From positions 1 to 53,725 of the forward strand of contig SFDQ01000012.1 of assembly GCA_004558145.1 (NCBI GenBank): a stretch of 53,725 nt of DNA. Reading direction: 5' to 3'. Below are positions 1-7,394 of this stretch, one piece after another. The first letter of the stretch is position 1. The number at the start of each line of letters is the position of its first letter. A program made the translations under genes and the position numbers. The notes beneath the pieces were generated by a model that had not been told where the DNA came from, did no database searches, and worked only from the letters and a program-made list of their open reading frames with translations. Origin of the DNA: Oscillospiraceae bacterium. Its GTDB lineage: Bacteria; Bacillota_A; Clostridia; Oscillospirales; Ruminococcaceae.

Positions 1-310
1 GGGCAACAGTACCTATGGCAGTTTGAAATTGTCTAAGCGCAGATACCATCCCAGGCATATCTATCTTTGACACAAAATCTTGGGTGTGCCATATGGCAGT
101 CATGGACTGACTATCAAATGTGCTGAAGATTTTATTAATATCATGGATTGCGAGGGGGCCTAACACAGAAGAGAGAGGCCTTGTCAATGCTGCATAATCT
201 GACTGCAGTCCCGAAAAAGGAAGTAATAATGAATCTATCTGGGATTGAAATCTGTTCGTTGCTTCATACCAGGGGAGAAGCTCGTTAAACGGCGTCATCG
301 ATTTTGCCAT
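1..310 (-). CDS. Hypothetical protein, 5' part only (runs off left edge)
   Basis: The frame is open from an ATG at 308-310 to the window edge, giving at least 103 residues. The start is supported by GAGGAG about 11 bases upstream and a good promoter at 345-373. The visible protein begins MAKSMTPFNELLPWYEATNR and has no motif I recognise; it has no signal peptide or membrane segment and looks soluble and helical. The DNA is clearly AT-richer than the rest of the window, which suggests a recent arrival beside the tRNA-Arg gene. I assign no function. Confidence 0.75.
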   Translation of the reverse strand, partial: MAKSMTPFNELLPWYEATNRFQSQIDSLLLPFSGLQSDYAALTRPLSSVLGPLAIHDINKIFSTFDSQSMTAIWHTQDFVSKIDMPGMVSALRQFQTAIGTVA

Positions 311-344
311 ATTTTCAAACGCTCCTCGGAGTTCGTTTTAGGCA

Positions 345-373
345 ATTATACTCTGTACATGGTGACTTTTCAA
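345..373 (-). promoter_or_regulatory. Sigma-A promoter for the partial gene at 1-310
   Basis: Read on the minus strand, TTGAAA (368-373) and TATAAT (345-350) are 17 bases apart. The -10 lies about 35 bases upstream of the ATG at 310. Confidence 0.75.
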
Positions 374-453
374 GGGATTATTATTACATATAAAACATGA
401 GTATCAATCTCGATTCGACTGTTTGGGATAAACTTTGAATTGGACAAGGGCTT

Positions 454-648
454 ATGAATTACTGTTCTTGTTCAAAGTCCTTTCCCTGGAAGGTATGTCC
501 ACGACCCTGCCAAAACTGCTTGGAAAAGATTGTAGTCAAGAATTGTGCGGATTACTTGGATTTTATTCTGGGAGATAATGAAGCCATTGATTCTCGGCTG
601 ACAACCATAAGAAATACACATGTTTACATATCTTCCTTGAGAAAATAA
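454..648 (+). CDS. Small cysteine-rich hypothetical protein
   Basis: A 64-residue frame with five cysteines in its first 22 residues (CSC near the start, then C-P-R-P-C and C-L-E), which could bind metal, followed by a short polar helix-like part. AAGGG four bases before the ATG is a weak ribosome binding site and I see no clear promoter. It lies in the AT-rich edge, divergent from the partial gene at 1-310. It may be a small mobile-element gene or a chance frame; I cannot assign a function. Confidence 0.35.
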   Translation: MNYCSCSKSFPWKVCPRPCQNCLEKIVVKNCADYLDFILGDNEAIDSRLTTIRNTHVYISSLRK

Positions 649-754
649 AATATACACAGGCCTAGAAACGGTGCTTTTCCGGTCAAACCCGTGTTAAAAG
701 ACAATATTTATGAAGTGATTGCCAATAAAAAAGCGATACTAGCGTACACTGACG

Positions 755-800
755 AAGAAAAACAAGACCAGTGCATAGCTATGGCTATGCACTGGTCTTG
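755..800 (-). terminator. Rho-independent terminator of tRNA-Arg(CCG)
   Basis: A perfect 17-base inverted repeat (763-779 with 784-800) has a four-base loop. On the minus strand it is followed by a T-rich tract (755-762), and it starts 10 bases after the tRNA 3' end. Confidence 0.85.
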
Positions 801-810
801 CCTGCTTTGG

Positions 811-884
811 TGCGCCCGACTGGATTCGAACCAGCGGCCTTCCGGGTCGGAGCCGAACGCTCTATCCAACTGAGCTACGGACGC
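811..884 (-). tRNA. tRNA-Arg (anticodon CCG)
   Basis: A complete cloverleaf can be folded on the minus strand: acceptor GCGTCCG/CGGGCGC, D-arm GCTC/GAGC, anticodon stem TTCGG/CCGGA with loop CTCCGAC (anticodon CCG, reading CGG), and T-arm GCTGG/CCAGT around TTCGAAT. The discriminator is A and CCA is not encoded. A terminator follows directly. The low-GC sequence on its 3' side makes it a candidate integration site. Confidence 0.95.
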
Positions 885-893
885 ACATCTATG

Positions 894-911
894 AAAACCG
901 TCCGAAGACGG
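894..911 (-). other. UUCG-capped hairpin just upstream of tRNA-Arg(CCG)
   Basis: On the minus strand CCGTC-TTCG-GACGG is followed by TTTT. It ends about 10 bases before the tRNA 5' end, so it is either the terminator of an upstream unit (the decayed tRNA at 1012-1070) or a processing hairpin. Just upstream, a second small hairpin (TAGTAG/CTACTA, about 942-958) has the same look. I found no convincing sigma-A promoter for the tRNA between these hairpins. Confidence 0.5.
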
Positions 912-978
912 GTTTCAGCTATTCGGTTATAAGTGGTCAAATAGTAGTCAGGCTACTACAAAACCAGAGAACGCGATG

Positions 979-1012
979 CCGAAAAATGGCTTTGTTATGC
1001 GGTTTTTCGGCT
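979..1012 (-). terminator. Hairpin following the tRNA-like remnant
   Basis: The inverted repeat GCCGAAAAA/TTTTTCGGC encloses about 16 bases. It lies immediately 3' of the tRNA-like remnant on the minus strand, as a tRNA terminator would. Confidence 0.45.
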
Positions 1013-1070
1013 GCGCCCGGCGGGGTGTCGGAGTTGTCGGAGCAGAGCGCTCCCGCCAACTGAGCTGTCA
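1012..1070 (-). pseudogene. Degenerate tRNA-like remnant
   Basis: On the minus strand the sequence has a recognisable tRNA D-arm (AGCTCAGTTGG), a GCTCCGAC segment matching the anticodon loop of the neighbouring tRNA-Arg(CCG), and a CGGGCGCA end like that tRNA's 3' acceptor. It is about 15 bases too short: no T-arm with TTCGA can be formed and the anticodon stem does not pair. This looks like a decayed tRNA-Arg copy. The remaining sequence between it and 1217 shows no gene. Confidence 0.45.
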
Positions 1071-1216
1071 AAGGCTTTTGAGCCGGATCAAGAATTCGAT
1101 GAGCGGCAAAGGAAGGAAATAATAACGGGATGCCTTTTGCTGTGCCACGCTGCTTAGAGGATGAGAGTGCGGAGCACACGCTGGGATGAACACGCGCTAC
1201 TGGATGCATTGGTGGC

Positions 1217-1254
1217 ACAAAAATAGCGGAGCAAGGCTTTGCCCTTGCGCCGCT
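1217..1254 (-). terminator. Terminator-like hairpin in the tRNA-Arg spacer
   Basis: The arms GCGG-A-GCAAGG and CCTTGC-G-CCGC pair with one A/G mismatch. On the minus strand they are followed by TATTTTTG. No gene that it would serve is visible, so it may belong to a repeated intergenic element. Confidence 0.4.
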
Positions 1255-1310
1255 GTGAGTTTGCGTGATGAAATTGATGCCCGCTCCTTTCCTGGCCCGT
1301 AGAGCGGGGC

Positions 1311-1345
1311 CCCCACGAAAGTTTGCAGCGCAAAGTTTTGTGGGG
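1311..1345. repeat. Long imperfect inverted repeat
   Basis: Sixteen-base arms (1311-1326 and 1330-1345) pair with only two mismatches around a three-base loop. The region has no coding potential that I trust. Together with the hairpin at 1217-1254 it resembles a non-coding repeat element between tRNA genes. Confidence 0.45.
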
Positions 1346-1373
1346 AGAAGGAGGAATGACGGAGCGGTATGAG

Positions 1374-1402
1374 AAAAGCCCAGCCAAACGGCTGGGCTTT
1401 TT
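1374..1402 (-). terminator. Terminator of tRNA-Arg(CCT)
   Basis: An inverted repeat with arms AAAAGCCCAGCC and GGCTGGGCTTTT and a short AAAC loop lies 29 bases beyond the tRNA 3' end. Confidence 0.8.
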
Positions 1403-1430
1403 GAATGGAGCGTAGTCCATTCCGACGTGG

Positions 1431-1504
1431 CGTCCCTGGCGGGATTCGAACCCACGGCCTTTCGCTTAGGAGGCGAACGCTCTATCCATCTGAGCTACAG
1501 AGAC
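1431..1504 (-). tRNA. tRNA-Arg (anticodon CCT)
   Basis: The cloverleaf has acceptor GTCTCTG/CAGGGAC, D-arm GCTC/GAGC, anticodon stem TTCGC/GCGAA with loop CTCCTAA (anticodon CCT, reading AGG), and T-arm GTGGG/CCCGC. The discriminator is G. It has its own promoter at 1520-1548. Confidence 0.95.
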
Positions 1505-1519
1505 GTATAACGCTTACAT

Positions 1520-1548
1520 ATTATACCTGCTTTTGGGCGGCAAATCAA
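1520..1548 (-). promoter_or_regulatory. Promoter of tRNA-Arg(CCT)
   Basis: Minus-strand TTGATT (1543-1548) and TATAAT (1520-1525) have a 17-base spacer. It lies back to back with the promoter at 1550-1578, with one base between the two -35 boxes. Confidence 0.75.
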
Positions 1549-1549
1549 G

Positions 1550-1578
1550 TTGAAATGCGCGCGGCGGTAGTGTATAGT
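1550..1578 (+). promoter_or_regulatory. Promoter of the ZIP transporter gene
   Basis: TTGAAA (1550-1555) and TATAGT (1573-1578) have a 17-base spacer. The leader before the ATG at 1664 is about 80 bases and holds no obvious operator. Confidence 0.65.
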
Positions 1579-1663
1579 GAAAGCAGCGCTGGCCCGCACT
1601 GAGTTTGCGGCGCGGGGCGGCGGAGAATAACGCGGCGCTTGCCGCGCGAAAAAGGAGAAACGC

Positions 1664-2458
1664 ATGCTTTCGCGTGAATTGTATTTTGCTATGCTGGGCA
1701 CCGGGGCCACCTGCCTTGCCACCGTGCTGGGGGCGGGCACCGTGTTTTTGTTCAAAAAGGACATGGGCGCCGGGCTGCAGCGAGCCTTTCTGGGCTTTGC
1801 CGCCGGGGTGATGATCGCCGCGTCGGTGTGGTCGCTGCTCATCCCCGCCATGGAGATGGCCGAGGAGCAGGGCCAGAGTGCGCTGCTGGCCGCCGGAGGC
1901 GGCTTTGTGCTGGGCGGCGTCTTTCTGATGTTGCTGGACCGCCTGCTGCCCCACCTGCACATCGGCAGCGACGAGCCGGAGGGCCTGCCCGCCCACCTGA
2001 AGCGCACCACCATGGTGGTGCTGGCGGTGACGCTGCACAACATCCCCGAGGGCATGGCCGTGGGCTTGGCCTTTGCGGTGGCCGCCCGGGACGGCGGCGC
2101 GGCGGCGCTGCCCGGCGCGGTGGCGCTGGCCATCGGCATGGGGCTGCAGAACTTCCCTGAGGGCGCGGCCATCAGCCTGCCCCTGCGGGGGCAGGGCGTG
2201 AGCCGGGGCAAGGCTTTCGTCTGCGGCGCGCTGTCCGGTGTGGTGGAGCCGGTGTTCGGCCTGCTCACCGTGCTGGCGGCGGGCAGCGTGACGGGCATGA
2301 TGCCCTGGGTGCTGGCCTTCGCCGCCGGCGCCATGATCTATGTGGTGGTGGAGGAACTCATCCCCGAGGCCCATCTGGGCGAGCACTCCCATGTGGGCAC
2401 CGGCAGCGTGATGCTGGGCTTTCTGGTGATGATGCTGCTGGACGTGGCCCTGGGCTGA
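1664..2458 (+). CDS. ZIP-family divalent metal transporter
   Basis: This 264-residue protein should import zinc, iron or another divalent metal across the cytoplasmic membrane. It has the hydrophobic ZIP layout with about eight membrane segments. Both metal-site helices are visible: HNIPEGMAVG near residue 126 and LQNFPEGAAIS near 162, which carry the His/Asn-Pro-Glu ligands. The loop between the early helices and helix IV has an H-L-H pair. AGGAG eight bases upstream fixes the ATG. It is a single-gene unit with its own promoter and terminator. Substrate metal cannot be told from sequence; ZupT/YkvI-like broad specificity is the family default. Confidence 0.93.
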   Translation: MLSRELYFAMLGTGATCLATVLGAGTVFLFKKDMGAGLQRAFLGFAAGVMIAASVWSLLIPAMEMAEEQGQSALLAAGGGFVLGGVFLMLLDRLLPHLHIGSDEPEGLPAHLKRTTMVVLAVTLHNIPEGMAVGLAFAVAARDGGAAALPGAVALAIGMGLQNFPEGAAISLPLRGQGVSRGKAFVCGALSGVVEPVFGLLTVLAAGSVTGMMPWVLAFAAGAMIYVVVEELIPEAHLGEHSHVGTGSVMLGFLVMMLLDVALG

Positions 2459-2471
2459 CCTTTTTGCGAAA

Positions 2472-2517
2472 AGGCGCGCCGCCTGCTGTTCCGGCAGGCG
2501 GCGCGCCTCGCTTTGTT
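2472..2517. terminator. Terminator between ZIP gene and ABC permease (convergent)
   Basis: Perfect 15-base GC-rich arms (2472-2486 with 2494-2508) have a seven-base loop, and a short T-rich tail follows on the plus strand. It sits between convergent genes. Confidence 0.75.
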
Positions 2518-3164
2518 TAAAACTCTTTTCTCTCGTAGATGCGGCAGCTGACCAGCCAGCAGACGAGGCAGAGCACCGCTGTTGCGGCGGTGATGATGGA
2601 GAAGCCGGGAACGGGGGAAGTTTCCATCCAGCCGAACAAGGCCATCAGAACAGCTCCGCCGCCGTCCCCGAGGCTGGCGGCCGCGAGGATGCAGCCGCCG
2701 GCAAGACCCAGCAGCAACAGCATGGCGCTGCGGGCTTTGTCCGGCCCGAAGGCATAGGTGAGGGGGATGGTCACCGCAAAGTAGACGATCAGGATGAGGG
2801 TCACCAGCAGGCTGGCCAGGATGCTCTCGGCGATGGGCTCGCCGATCAGCAGATACGCCACCGGGGCCGTGACCAGGCTGTAAACAAAGCCTGCGGCGAT
2901 GCAGAGGCCCAGCAGCAGGAACTTGGCGGTCACCACCGTTTTGCGGCTCACCGGCAGGGTGGCGGCGTAGAAATCCCAGCGGCAGGTGTTATCCACACTG
3001 AACAGGCTCATCACATAAAAGCCGTACATCCAGCTCATCAGGGTGAAAAAGCTGGTCATTTGCAGCGCGATGCCGAGCACGGTGTAGAGCACCAGCACAA
3101 GGAAGAAGTTCTTCATATAGACCCGCCGCAGGATGAGCAGGTCTTTTTTCAGCAGGCCGATCAT
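2517..3164 (-). CDS. ABC-2 type transporter permease
   Basis: This 215-residue protein has about six hydrophobic segments and a charged N-terminus (MIGLLKKDLLILRR) typical of small ABC-2 permeases. Its start overlaps the ATPase stop by four bases (ATGA), so the two are translationally coupled and should form one membrane complex. The operon order GntR-ATPase-permease is the usual one for YtrA-type systems, which often export antimicrobial peptides or respond to cell-wall stress. The substrate is unknown. Confidence 0.85.
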   Translation of the reverse strand: MIGLLKKDLLILRRVYMKNFFLVLVLYTVLGIALQMTSFFTLMSWMYGFYVMSLFSVDNTCRWDFYAATLPVSRKTVVTAKFLLLGLCIAAGFVYSLVTAPVAYLLIGEPIAESILASLLVTLILIVYFAVTIPLTYAFGPDKARSAMLLLLGLAGGCILAAASLGDGGGAVLMALFGWMETSPVPGFSIITAATAVLCLVCWLVSCRIYERKEF

Positions 3165-4015
3165 ACGCTTCTCCTTTCCGAATAGAACTGCATGATGTCG
3201 TCGAGGGTGGGCTTATCCAGCACCACATCCGGCAGAAGAGCCGCGGCGGCGCGGCGGTCCTTCACCAGAGCCGCCTGCCCGAAGGCATTGGCGCGCACCG
3301 CCACCACCAGCTCGGCGGGCAGCGCGGCGATTTGCTGGGCCCCGGCCCGCAGCACACCGTATTCCTCCAGCAGCAGGTCCGTCTCCTTTTCAAAGAGGAT
3401 ACGGCCTTTCTGGATATACACGATGTAGTCCGCCGCCTTTTCCAGGTCGGCGGTGATGTGGCTGCTCAGCAGCACGCTGTGCTCTTCGTCCTGGATGAAG
3501 CGGCGCAAAAGGTCCAGAATCTCGGCGCGCATCACCGGGTCCAGCCCGCTGGTGGCTTCGTCCAACAGCAGCAGTTTGGGGTGGTGCGCCAGCGCCGCCG
3601 CCAGCCGCAGCTTCATCCGCATGCCCCGGCTGAAGTCCTTCATCTTCTTGGTGGGGGACAGCTCGAACTCCGCGAGCAGCTGCCGGTAGTACTCTTTATC
3701 GAAGCCGGGCTGGATGGACGCGAGGCACGCGCCCACCTCGGCGGGGCTGAGCACCTCGTAGAAAAAGGCGTCCTCGAACACAGCGCCCACCTGAGCCAGC
3801 GTTTTGGTGTGGCCCGCGGGCTTTCCCAGCACGGCGACCTCGCCGCCGTCCGGGCGCAGGGTGCCCAGAATGGCCCGCATGGTGGTGGTTTTGCCTGCGC
3901 CGTTCTCGCCGATGAAGCCCACGATGCTCCCGGCGGGCACGGTGAAGCTGACGTCTTGCAGCTGGAAGTCGGGGTAGCGCTTGCAAAGGCCGCGCACCTC
4001 AATGGCGTTTTCCAT
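3161..4015 (-). CDS. ABC transporter ATP-binding protein
   Basis: This is a 284-residue nucleotide-binding subunit. Walker A is GENGAGKTT near residues 36-44, the signature region is FSRGMRMKLRL and Walker B is LLLLDEATSGLDP, followed by the SSH switch histidine. The last 70 residues form the small extra domain common in ABC-2 exporter ATPases. The signature motif SRGM rather than SGGQ is normal in this subfamily. It starts three bases after the regulator's stop codon, behind an AGGGAG site, and overlaps the permease by four bases. Confidence 0.95.
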   Translation of the reverse strand: MENAIEVRGLCKRYPDFQLQDVSFTVPAGSIVGFIGENGAGKTTTMRAILGTLRPDGGEVAVLGKPAGHTKTLAQVGAVFEDAFFYEVLSPAEVGACLASIQPGFDKEYYRQLLAEFELSPTKKMKDFSRGMRMKLRLAAALAHHPKLLLLDEATSGLDPVMRAEILDLLRRFIQDEEHSVLLSSHITADLEKAADYIVYIQKGRILFEKETDLLLEEYGVLRAGAQQIAALPAELVVAVRANAFGQAALVKDRRAAAALLPDVVLDKPTLDDIMQFYSERRSV

Positions 4016-4018
4016 GGT

Positions 4019-4393
4019 TCATTCTCCCTCTGACAGCAGTTTGAGTGTTTCCAGCACCTCCGAACGGGTCACGCCGCCCGCCGCCGCCACGTCCAGCGCC
4101 TGGCTCAGCAGCTCCTCCACCTTTTTGAGGGTGGCCTCGCGATGGAGCTCCGGGTCCGCGGCGGCCACAAAGCTGCCCTTGCCGGGCACCGTGTGGATGA
4201 AGCCCGCGGCTTCCAGGTCCTCGTAGGCGCGCTTGGTGGTGATGACGCTGATGCCCAGCTCCTTCGCCAGAAAGCGGATGCTGGGCAGGGCCTCGCCCTC
4301 CGCCAGCTTGCCGGCGAGGATGGCGGCTTTGATCTGGTCGGTGATCTGTTCGTAAATCGGTTTTGTGCCGGAATTGCTGATGTAGATCTCCAT
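4019..4393 (-). CDS. GntR-family (YtrA-type) transcriptional regulator
   Basis: This 124-residue protein has an N-terminal winged helix (PIYEQITDQIKAAILAGKL, then LAKELGISVITTKRAYEDLE as recognition region) and only a short C-terminal helical dimer part, which is the YtrA layout and lacks a ligand-binding domain. The ATG at 4391-4393 is preceded by GGAGAG. It is the first gene of the ABC operon. A dyad beside the promoter suggests autorepression, so the operon would open when an effector relieves binding. Confidence 0.9.
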   Translation of the reverse strand: MEIYISNSGTKPIYEQITDQIKAAILAGKLAEGEALPSIRFLAKELGISVITTKRAYEDLEAAGFIHTVPGKGSFVAAADPELHREATLKKVEELLSQALDVAAAGGVTRSEVLETLKLLSEGE

Positions 4394-4423
4394 CAGTGCT
4401 CTCCGTTTCTTTGAATTTATCGG

Positions 4424-4474
4424 ACTGTACATATCCGACATATACAGTATATACACGGTATACACAGTTGTCAA
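4424..4474 (-). promoter_or_regulatory. Promoter and likely GntR operator of the ABC operon
   Basis: Minus-strand TTGACA (4469-4474) and TATACT (4446-4451) have a 17-base spacer. Downstream of and into the -10 lies the imperfect dyad ACTGTACATAT/ATATACAGT (4424-4449), and the spacer itself contains repeated GTATA/TATAC units. This is the expected place for a self-regulating repressor site. Confidence 0.7.
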
Positions 4475-4556
4475 GGGAAAAAGAAAAACTTTTTTCGGGC
4501 GGATACGCCCCGGATACAACCGTGGCATAATTTTGATAAAAGGGGAGGGGAAGACC

Positions 4557-5210
4557 ATGGCAAACATCCTGATCGTGGACGACGAAGCGGCCATCGCGGA
4601 CCTCATCCAGCTGACGCTGGCCCAGGCGGGGCACAAAAGCGAGACGGCGATGAGCGGCAGCGAGGCGGCGGACAAGCTGGAAAAGGAGCAGTACGACCTG
4701 GTGCTGCTGGACGTGATGCTGCCCGAGATAAGCGGGTTCGAGCTGATGGAATATCTCGCGCCCACCGGCACGCCGGTGATCTTTCTCACGGCGAAGGGGG
4801 CGCTGGCGGACCGGGTGCGGGGGCTGCGGCTGGGGGCGGACGACTACATCGTGAAGCCTTTCGAGCCGATGGAGCTCATCGCACGGGTGGAGGCTGTGCT
4901 GCGGCGCAGCGGGCGGCTGGGCACGGTGCGGGTGTTCGGACTGGAAGTGGACCCGGCGGGCCGCATCGTGAAGCGGGACGGCCGGCCGGTGGCGCTCACG
5001 CCCCGGGAGTTCGACCTGTTTTTGCTTTTGGTGCGCAACCGGGGGCTGGCGCTCTACCGGGATGTGATTTATGAACGGGTGTGGGGCGACATTGCCGAGG
5101 ACGACACCCGCACCCTGGACCTGCATATCCAGCGGCTGCGCAAGAAACTGGGGCTGCAAAAAGAGATACGCACGGTGTATAAAATCGGGTACATGCTGGA
5201 GGCGGAGTGA
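4557..5210 (+). CDS. OmpR/PhoB-family response regulator
   Basis: A 217-residue regulator. The receiver domain has the acidic pair at residues 8-9 (IVDDE), phospho-acceptor D52 (LLDVMLP), a conserved T in FLTAKG and K in IVKPF. The C-terminal winged helix (about 125-217) has the PREFDLFLLLVRN and RTLDLHIQRLRKKL elements. The ATG at 4557 follows a GGGGAGGGG site; a possible start 24 bases upstream lacks one. It is directly followed by its kinase (TGA then ATG with no gap). The likely targets are the downstream lipoprotein genes and perhaps the divergent ABC operon. Confidence 0.95.
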   Translation: MANILIVDDEAAIADLIQLTLAQAGHKSETAMSGSEAADKLEKEQYDLVLLDVMLPEISGFELMEYLAPTGTPVIFLTAKGALADRVRGLRLGADDYIVKPFEPMELIARVEAVLRRSGRLGTVRVFGLEVDPAGRIVKRDGRPVALTPREFDLFLLLVRNRGLALYRDVIYERVWGDIAEDDTRTLDLHIQRLRKKLGLQKEIRTVYKIGYMLEAE

Positions 5211-6617
5211 ATGAAGTTTTCCCACAAGCTGGCGCTAGCCATGCTGGCGCTGCTGGCGGTGGTGCTGAACGCGGGGGCGGCCTGGCTGGTGCGCAGCAGT
5301 TTTGACAGCCAGCTGGAGGCAGCCCAGCGGCAGAACGAGGCCCATCACCAGCGGGACGCCTACGGCGTGAAGATGGCGTTGATCGAGGCGGGGGCCGGCC
5401 CCTACGACACCGACCTGCTGAAGGAGTACGGCCAGCGGCTGCAAAGCTACGGCGGCACCGGCGGCGAGTGGATGGCTCTTTACAACGGCAGCGGATTTCC
5501 TGTCTGGTCCAGCCTGCCGGAGGCTGTCACCGCCACCGACCAGCGGGCGGCGCTGACGGCGGGGGACACCGCCGTGACCTATCTGGACACCGGCGACGGG
5601 ATATTTCAGCTGTACGCCACCAAGGTGGAGCAGGCAGCGGGAAGCGCCTGGGTGCTGAACGCCTACGACGTGACGGGCCTGTTCGAGGCCCGGGACGCGC
5701 TGCTTTGGGGCTTTGCCCGGGTGGAAGGGGCGGCCTTCGCGGCGCTGGTGGTGCTGGTGCTGGCCATGAGCCGGATGCTCACCCGCCCGGTGGCCCGGCT
5801 GGAAGAGGCGGCCCGGCGCATCGCCGCCGGGGCCTACGACGAGCGCACGGCCCTGAAAGGGGAGGACGAGCTGGCGGACCTGAGCCGCAGCTTTGACCGG
5901 ATGGCCCAGGCGGTGCAGCAGAAGGTGGAACAGCTGGACCTTTCGGTGCGCCAGCGGGACGACTTTGTGGCGGCCTTCACCCACGAACTCAAGACCCCCA
6001 TCACCAGCATGATGGGTTACGCCTCGCTGCTGCGCGCCGGCGAACTGCCGCCCGAGCAGCGCAAAAAGGCGGCGGACTACATCTATCACGAGACAAAACG
6101 GCTGGAAGCGCTGAGCCAGAAGCTGATGGTGTTCATGGAACTGGAGCACACCGGCACGCTGGAACTGGAGCCGCTGGAACTGAAAACGCTGGAGGCGCGG
6201 CTGCGGCGCATCCGCCCGCCCCAGGCGAAAACGGAACTGGTGTTCGAGGGCTTTGAGGGCCTTGCGGTGCTGGCACAGCCGGACCTCATTCTGGCGCTGG
6301 TGCAGAACCTTGTGAGCAACGCCGAGCGGGCCGACCCGGCGGACGGGAAGGTGACCCTGACCGCCGAGGCCAAAGAAGGCCGGGTGACGCTGGCGGTGAA
6401 GGACAAGGGCCGGGGCATCCCCGCAGAGGAACTGGCCCGGGTGACCGAGCCCTTTTATATGGTGGACCGCTCCCGCGCCCGGGCGCAGAACGGCAGCGGG
6501 TTCGGCCTTGCCCTCTGCGCCCGCATCGCCAAGCTCCACGGCGGCGAGCTTGCCATCGAGAGCGAGGTGGGCAAAGGCACCACCGTGCGGTTTGACCTGA
6601 AGGAGGCGGGGAGATGA
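5211..6617 (+). CDS. Sensor histidine kinase
   Basis: A 468-residue membrane kinase. It has an N-terminal membrane helix (about 8-27), an extracellular sensor of about 140 residues, a second helix (about 170-188), HAMP (to about 240), a HisKA dimer with H258 in FTHELKTPITSMMGY, and an ATPase domain with the N box (QNLVSNAERA), G1 (KDKGRGIP) and G2 (GSGFGLAL). The sensor resembles no ligand domain I know. It lies directly after its response regulator and overlaps the next gene by four bases. Confidence 0.95.
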   Translation: MKFSHKLALAMLALLAVVLNAGAAWLVRSSFDSQLEAAQRQNEAHHQRDAYGVKMALIEAGAGPYDTDLLKEYGQRLQSYGGTGGEWMALYNGSGFPVWSSLPEAVTATDQRAALTAGDTAVTYLDTGDGIFQLYATKVEQAAGSAWVLNAYDVTGLFEARDALLWGFARVEGAAFAALVVLVLAMSRMLTRPVARLEEAARRIAAGAYDERTALKGEDELADLSRSFDRMAQAVQQKVEQLDLSVRQRDDFVAAFTHELKTPITSMMGYASLLRAGELPPEQRKKAADYIYHETKRLEALSQKLMVFMELEHTGTLELEPLELKTLEARLRRIRPPQAKTELVFEGFEGLAVLAQPDLILALVQNLVSNAERADPADGKVTLTAEAKEGRVTLAVKDKGRGIPAEELARVTEPFYMVDRSRARAQNGSGFGLALCARIAKLHGGELAIESEVGKGTTVRFDLKEAGR

Positions 6618-7288
6618 GACGACGGCTGAAAAGCGCCGGGCTCTGGCTGCTTGTGCTGGCGCTGGCGGCGGGCAGCATGGCCCTGCCCTGGATGGTGTGC
6701 CGGGGCTATGACCGGGAGCTGTTTGCCCAGCCCCGGACGCGCCCGGCCACCGACCTTGCTTTGAGCGCGGCGGCGCGGGAAAACGGGTTCGTGAGCCAGC
6801 TCTACGAGCGGCAGCGCCTGCTGGGCGGCTGGAGCGAAGGCTGGGAGCCCCTTGAGGGAGAAGCGGCCGACGCGGCGGCGGAAAGCGCCCGGGAGACCCT
6901 TCTGGAACTGATGGCGCTGGAAAACCTGCCCGACGGGGCGAGGCAGACGGTGGGCGAGGCGCTGGCGCAGAGCGGCCAGGGTCTGGCCTGGCGGGACGAG
7001 ATGGGCTTTGTGCGGGTGTGGCTGGGGGATGTGTACCTCATCACCGAGCCGGTGACCGGCCTGCCCGCGCGGCTTTCGGTCTATGGCCCGGCGGACGCGC
7101 CCGCCGACCCGATGGCGCTGCTGGAGGAATGGCGCGCCCTGCTGGGGGTGGACGTGCTGCCCGACTGGGAAGAGACCCAAACGGTGCAGGCAGGGGCGAC
7201 GGAACTGCGCTCGGTCCAGGGGCGGCTGCGGCTGCAAACTTGCGCCGCCCACGAGACCTTTTTGCTGGAGGCGGCCTCTTTTTCCTGA
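6614..7288 (+). CDS. Membrane-anchored extracytoplasmic protein co-expressed with the two-component system
   Basis: This 224-residue protein starts in an ATGA overlap with the kinase gene, so it is made with it. An N-terminal hydrophobic segment (LWLLVLALAAGSMALPWMV) follows basic residues and would anchor it with about 195 residues outside. There is no lipobox and no known domain. The last third has a beta-rich pattern. Its fixed position suggests an accessory that feeds or tunes the kinase sensor, but this is inference. Confidence 0.75.
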   Translation: MRRRLKSAGLWLLVLALAAGSMALPWMVCRGYDRELFAQPRTRPATDLALSAAARENGFVSQLYERQRLLGGWSEGWEPLEGEAADAAAESARETLLELMALENLPDGARQTVGEALAQSGQGLAWRDEMGFVRVWLGDVYLITEPVTGLPARLSVYGPADAPADPMALLEEWRALLGVDVLPDWEETQTVQAGATELRSVQGRLRLQTCAAHETFLLEAASFS

Positions 7289-7300
7289 AACGAAACACGC

Positions 7301-7334
7301 CGGCTGCAAGTCGGATAAAAGCGGGGGTTACACT
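7301..7334 (+). promoter_or_regulatory. Candidate promoter module before lipoprotein 1
   Basis: The sequence GGCTGCAAGTCGGATAAAAG followed by GGGG and a -10-like TACACT (7329-7334) is repeated almost exactly before the paralogous gene (8687-8719). No good TTGACA is present: the conserved TGCAAG would be a weak -35 at 18 bases. Conservation across the duplication suggests a regulated promoter, possibly using the neighbouring OmpR-type regulator. Confidence 0.45.
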
Positions 7335-7394
7335 GGGGGCAGCATCAAGGCAGAGGCGGCAAACGCCCTGCCGGAGTAAAGGAGGCTGTTTGGA

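Noticed and set aside
691..873. A short plus-strand frame entering tRNA-Arg(CCG)
   Set aside because: It runs through the tRNA terminator and the tRNA itself, has a GTG start without a ribosome site, and no downstream gene.
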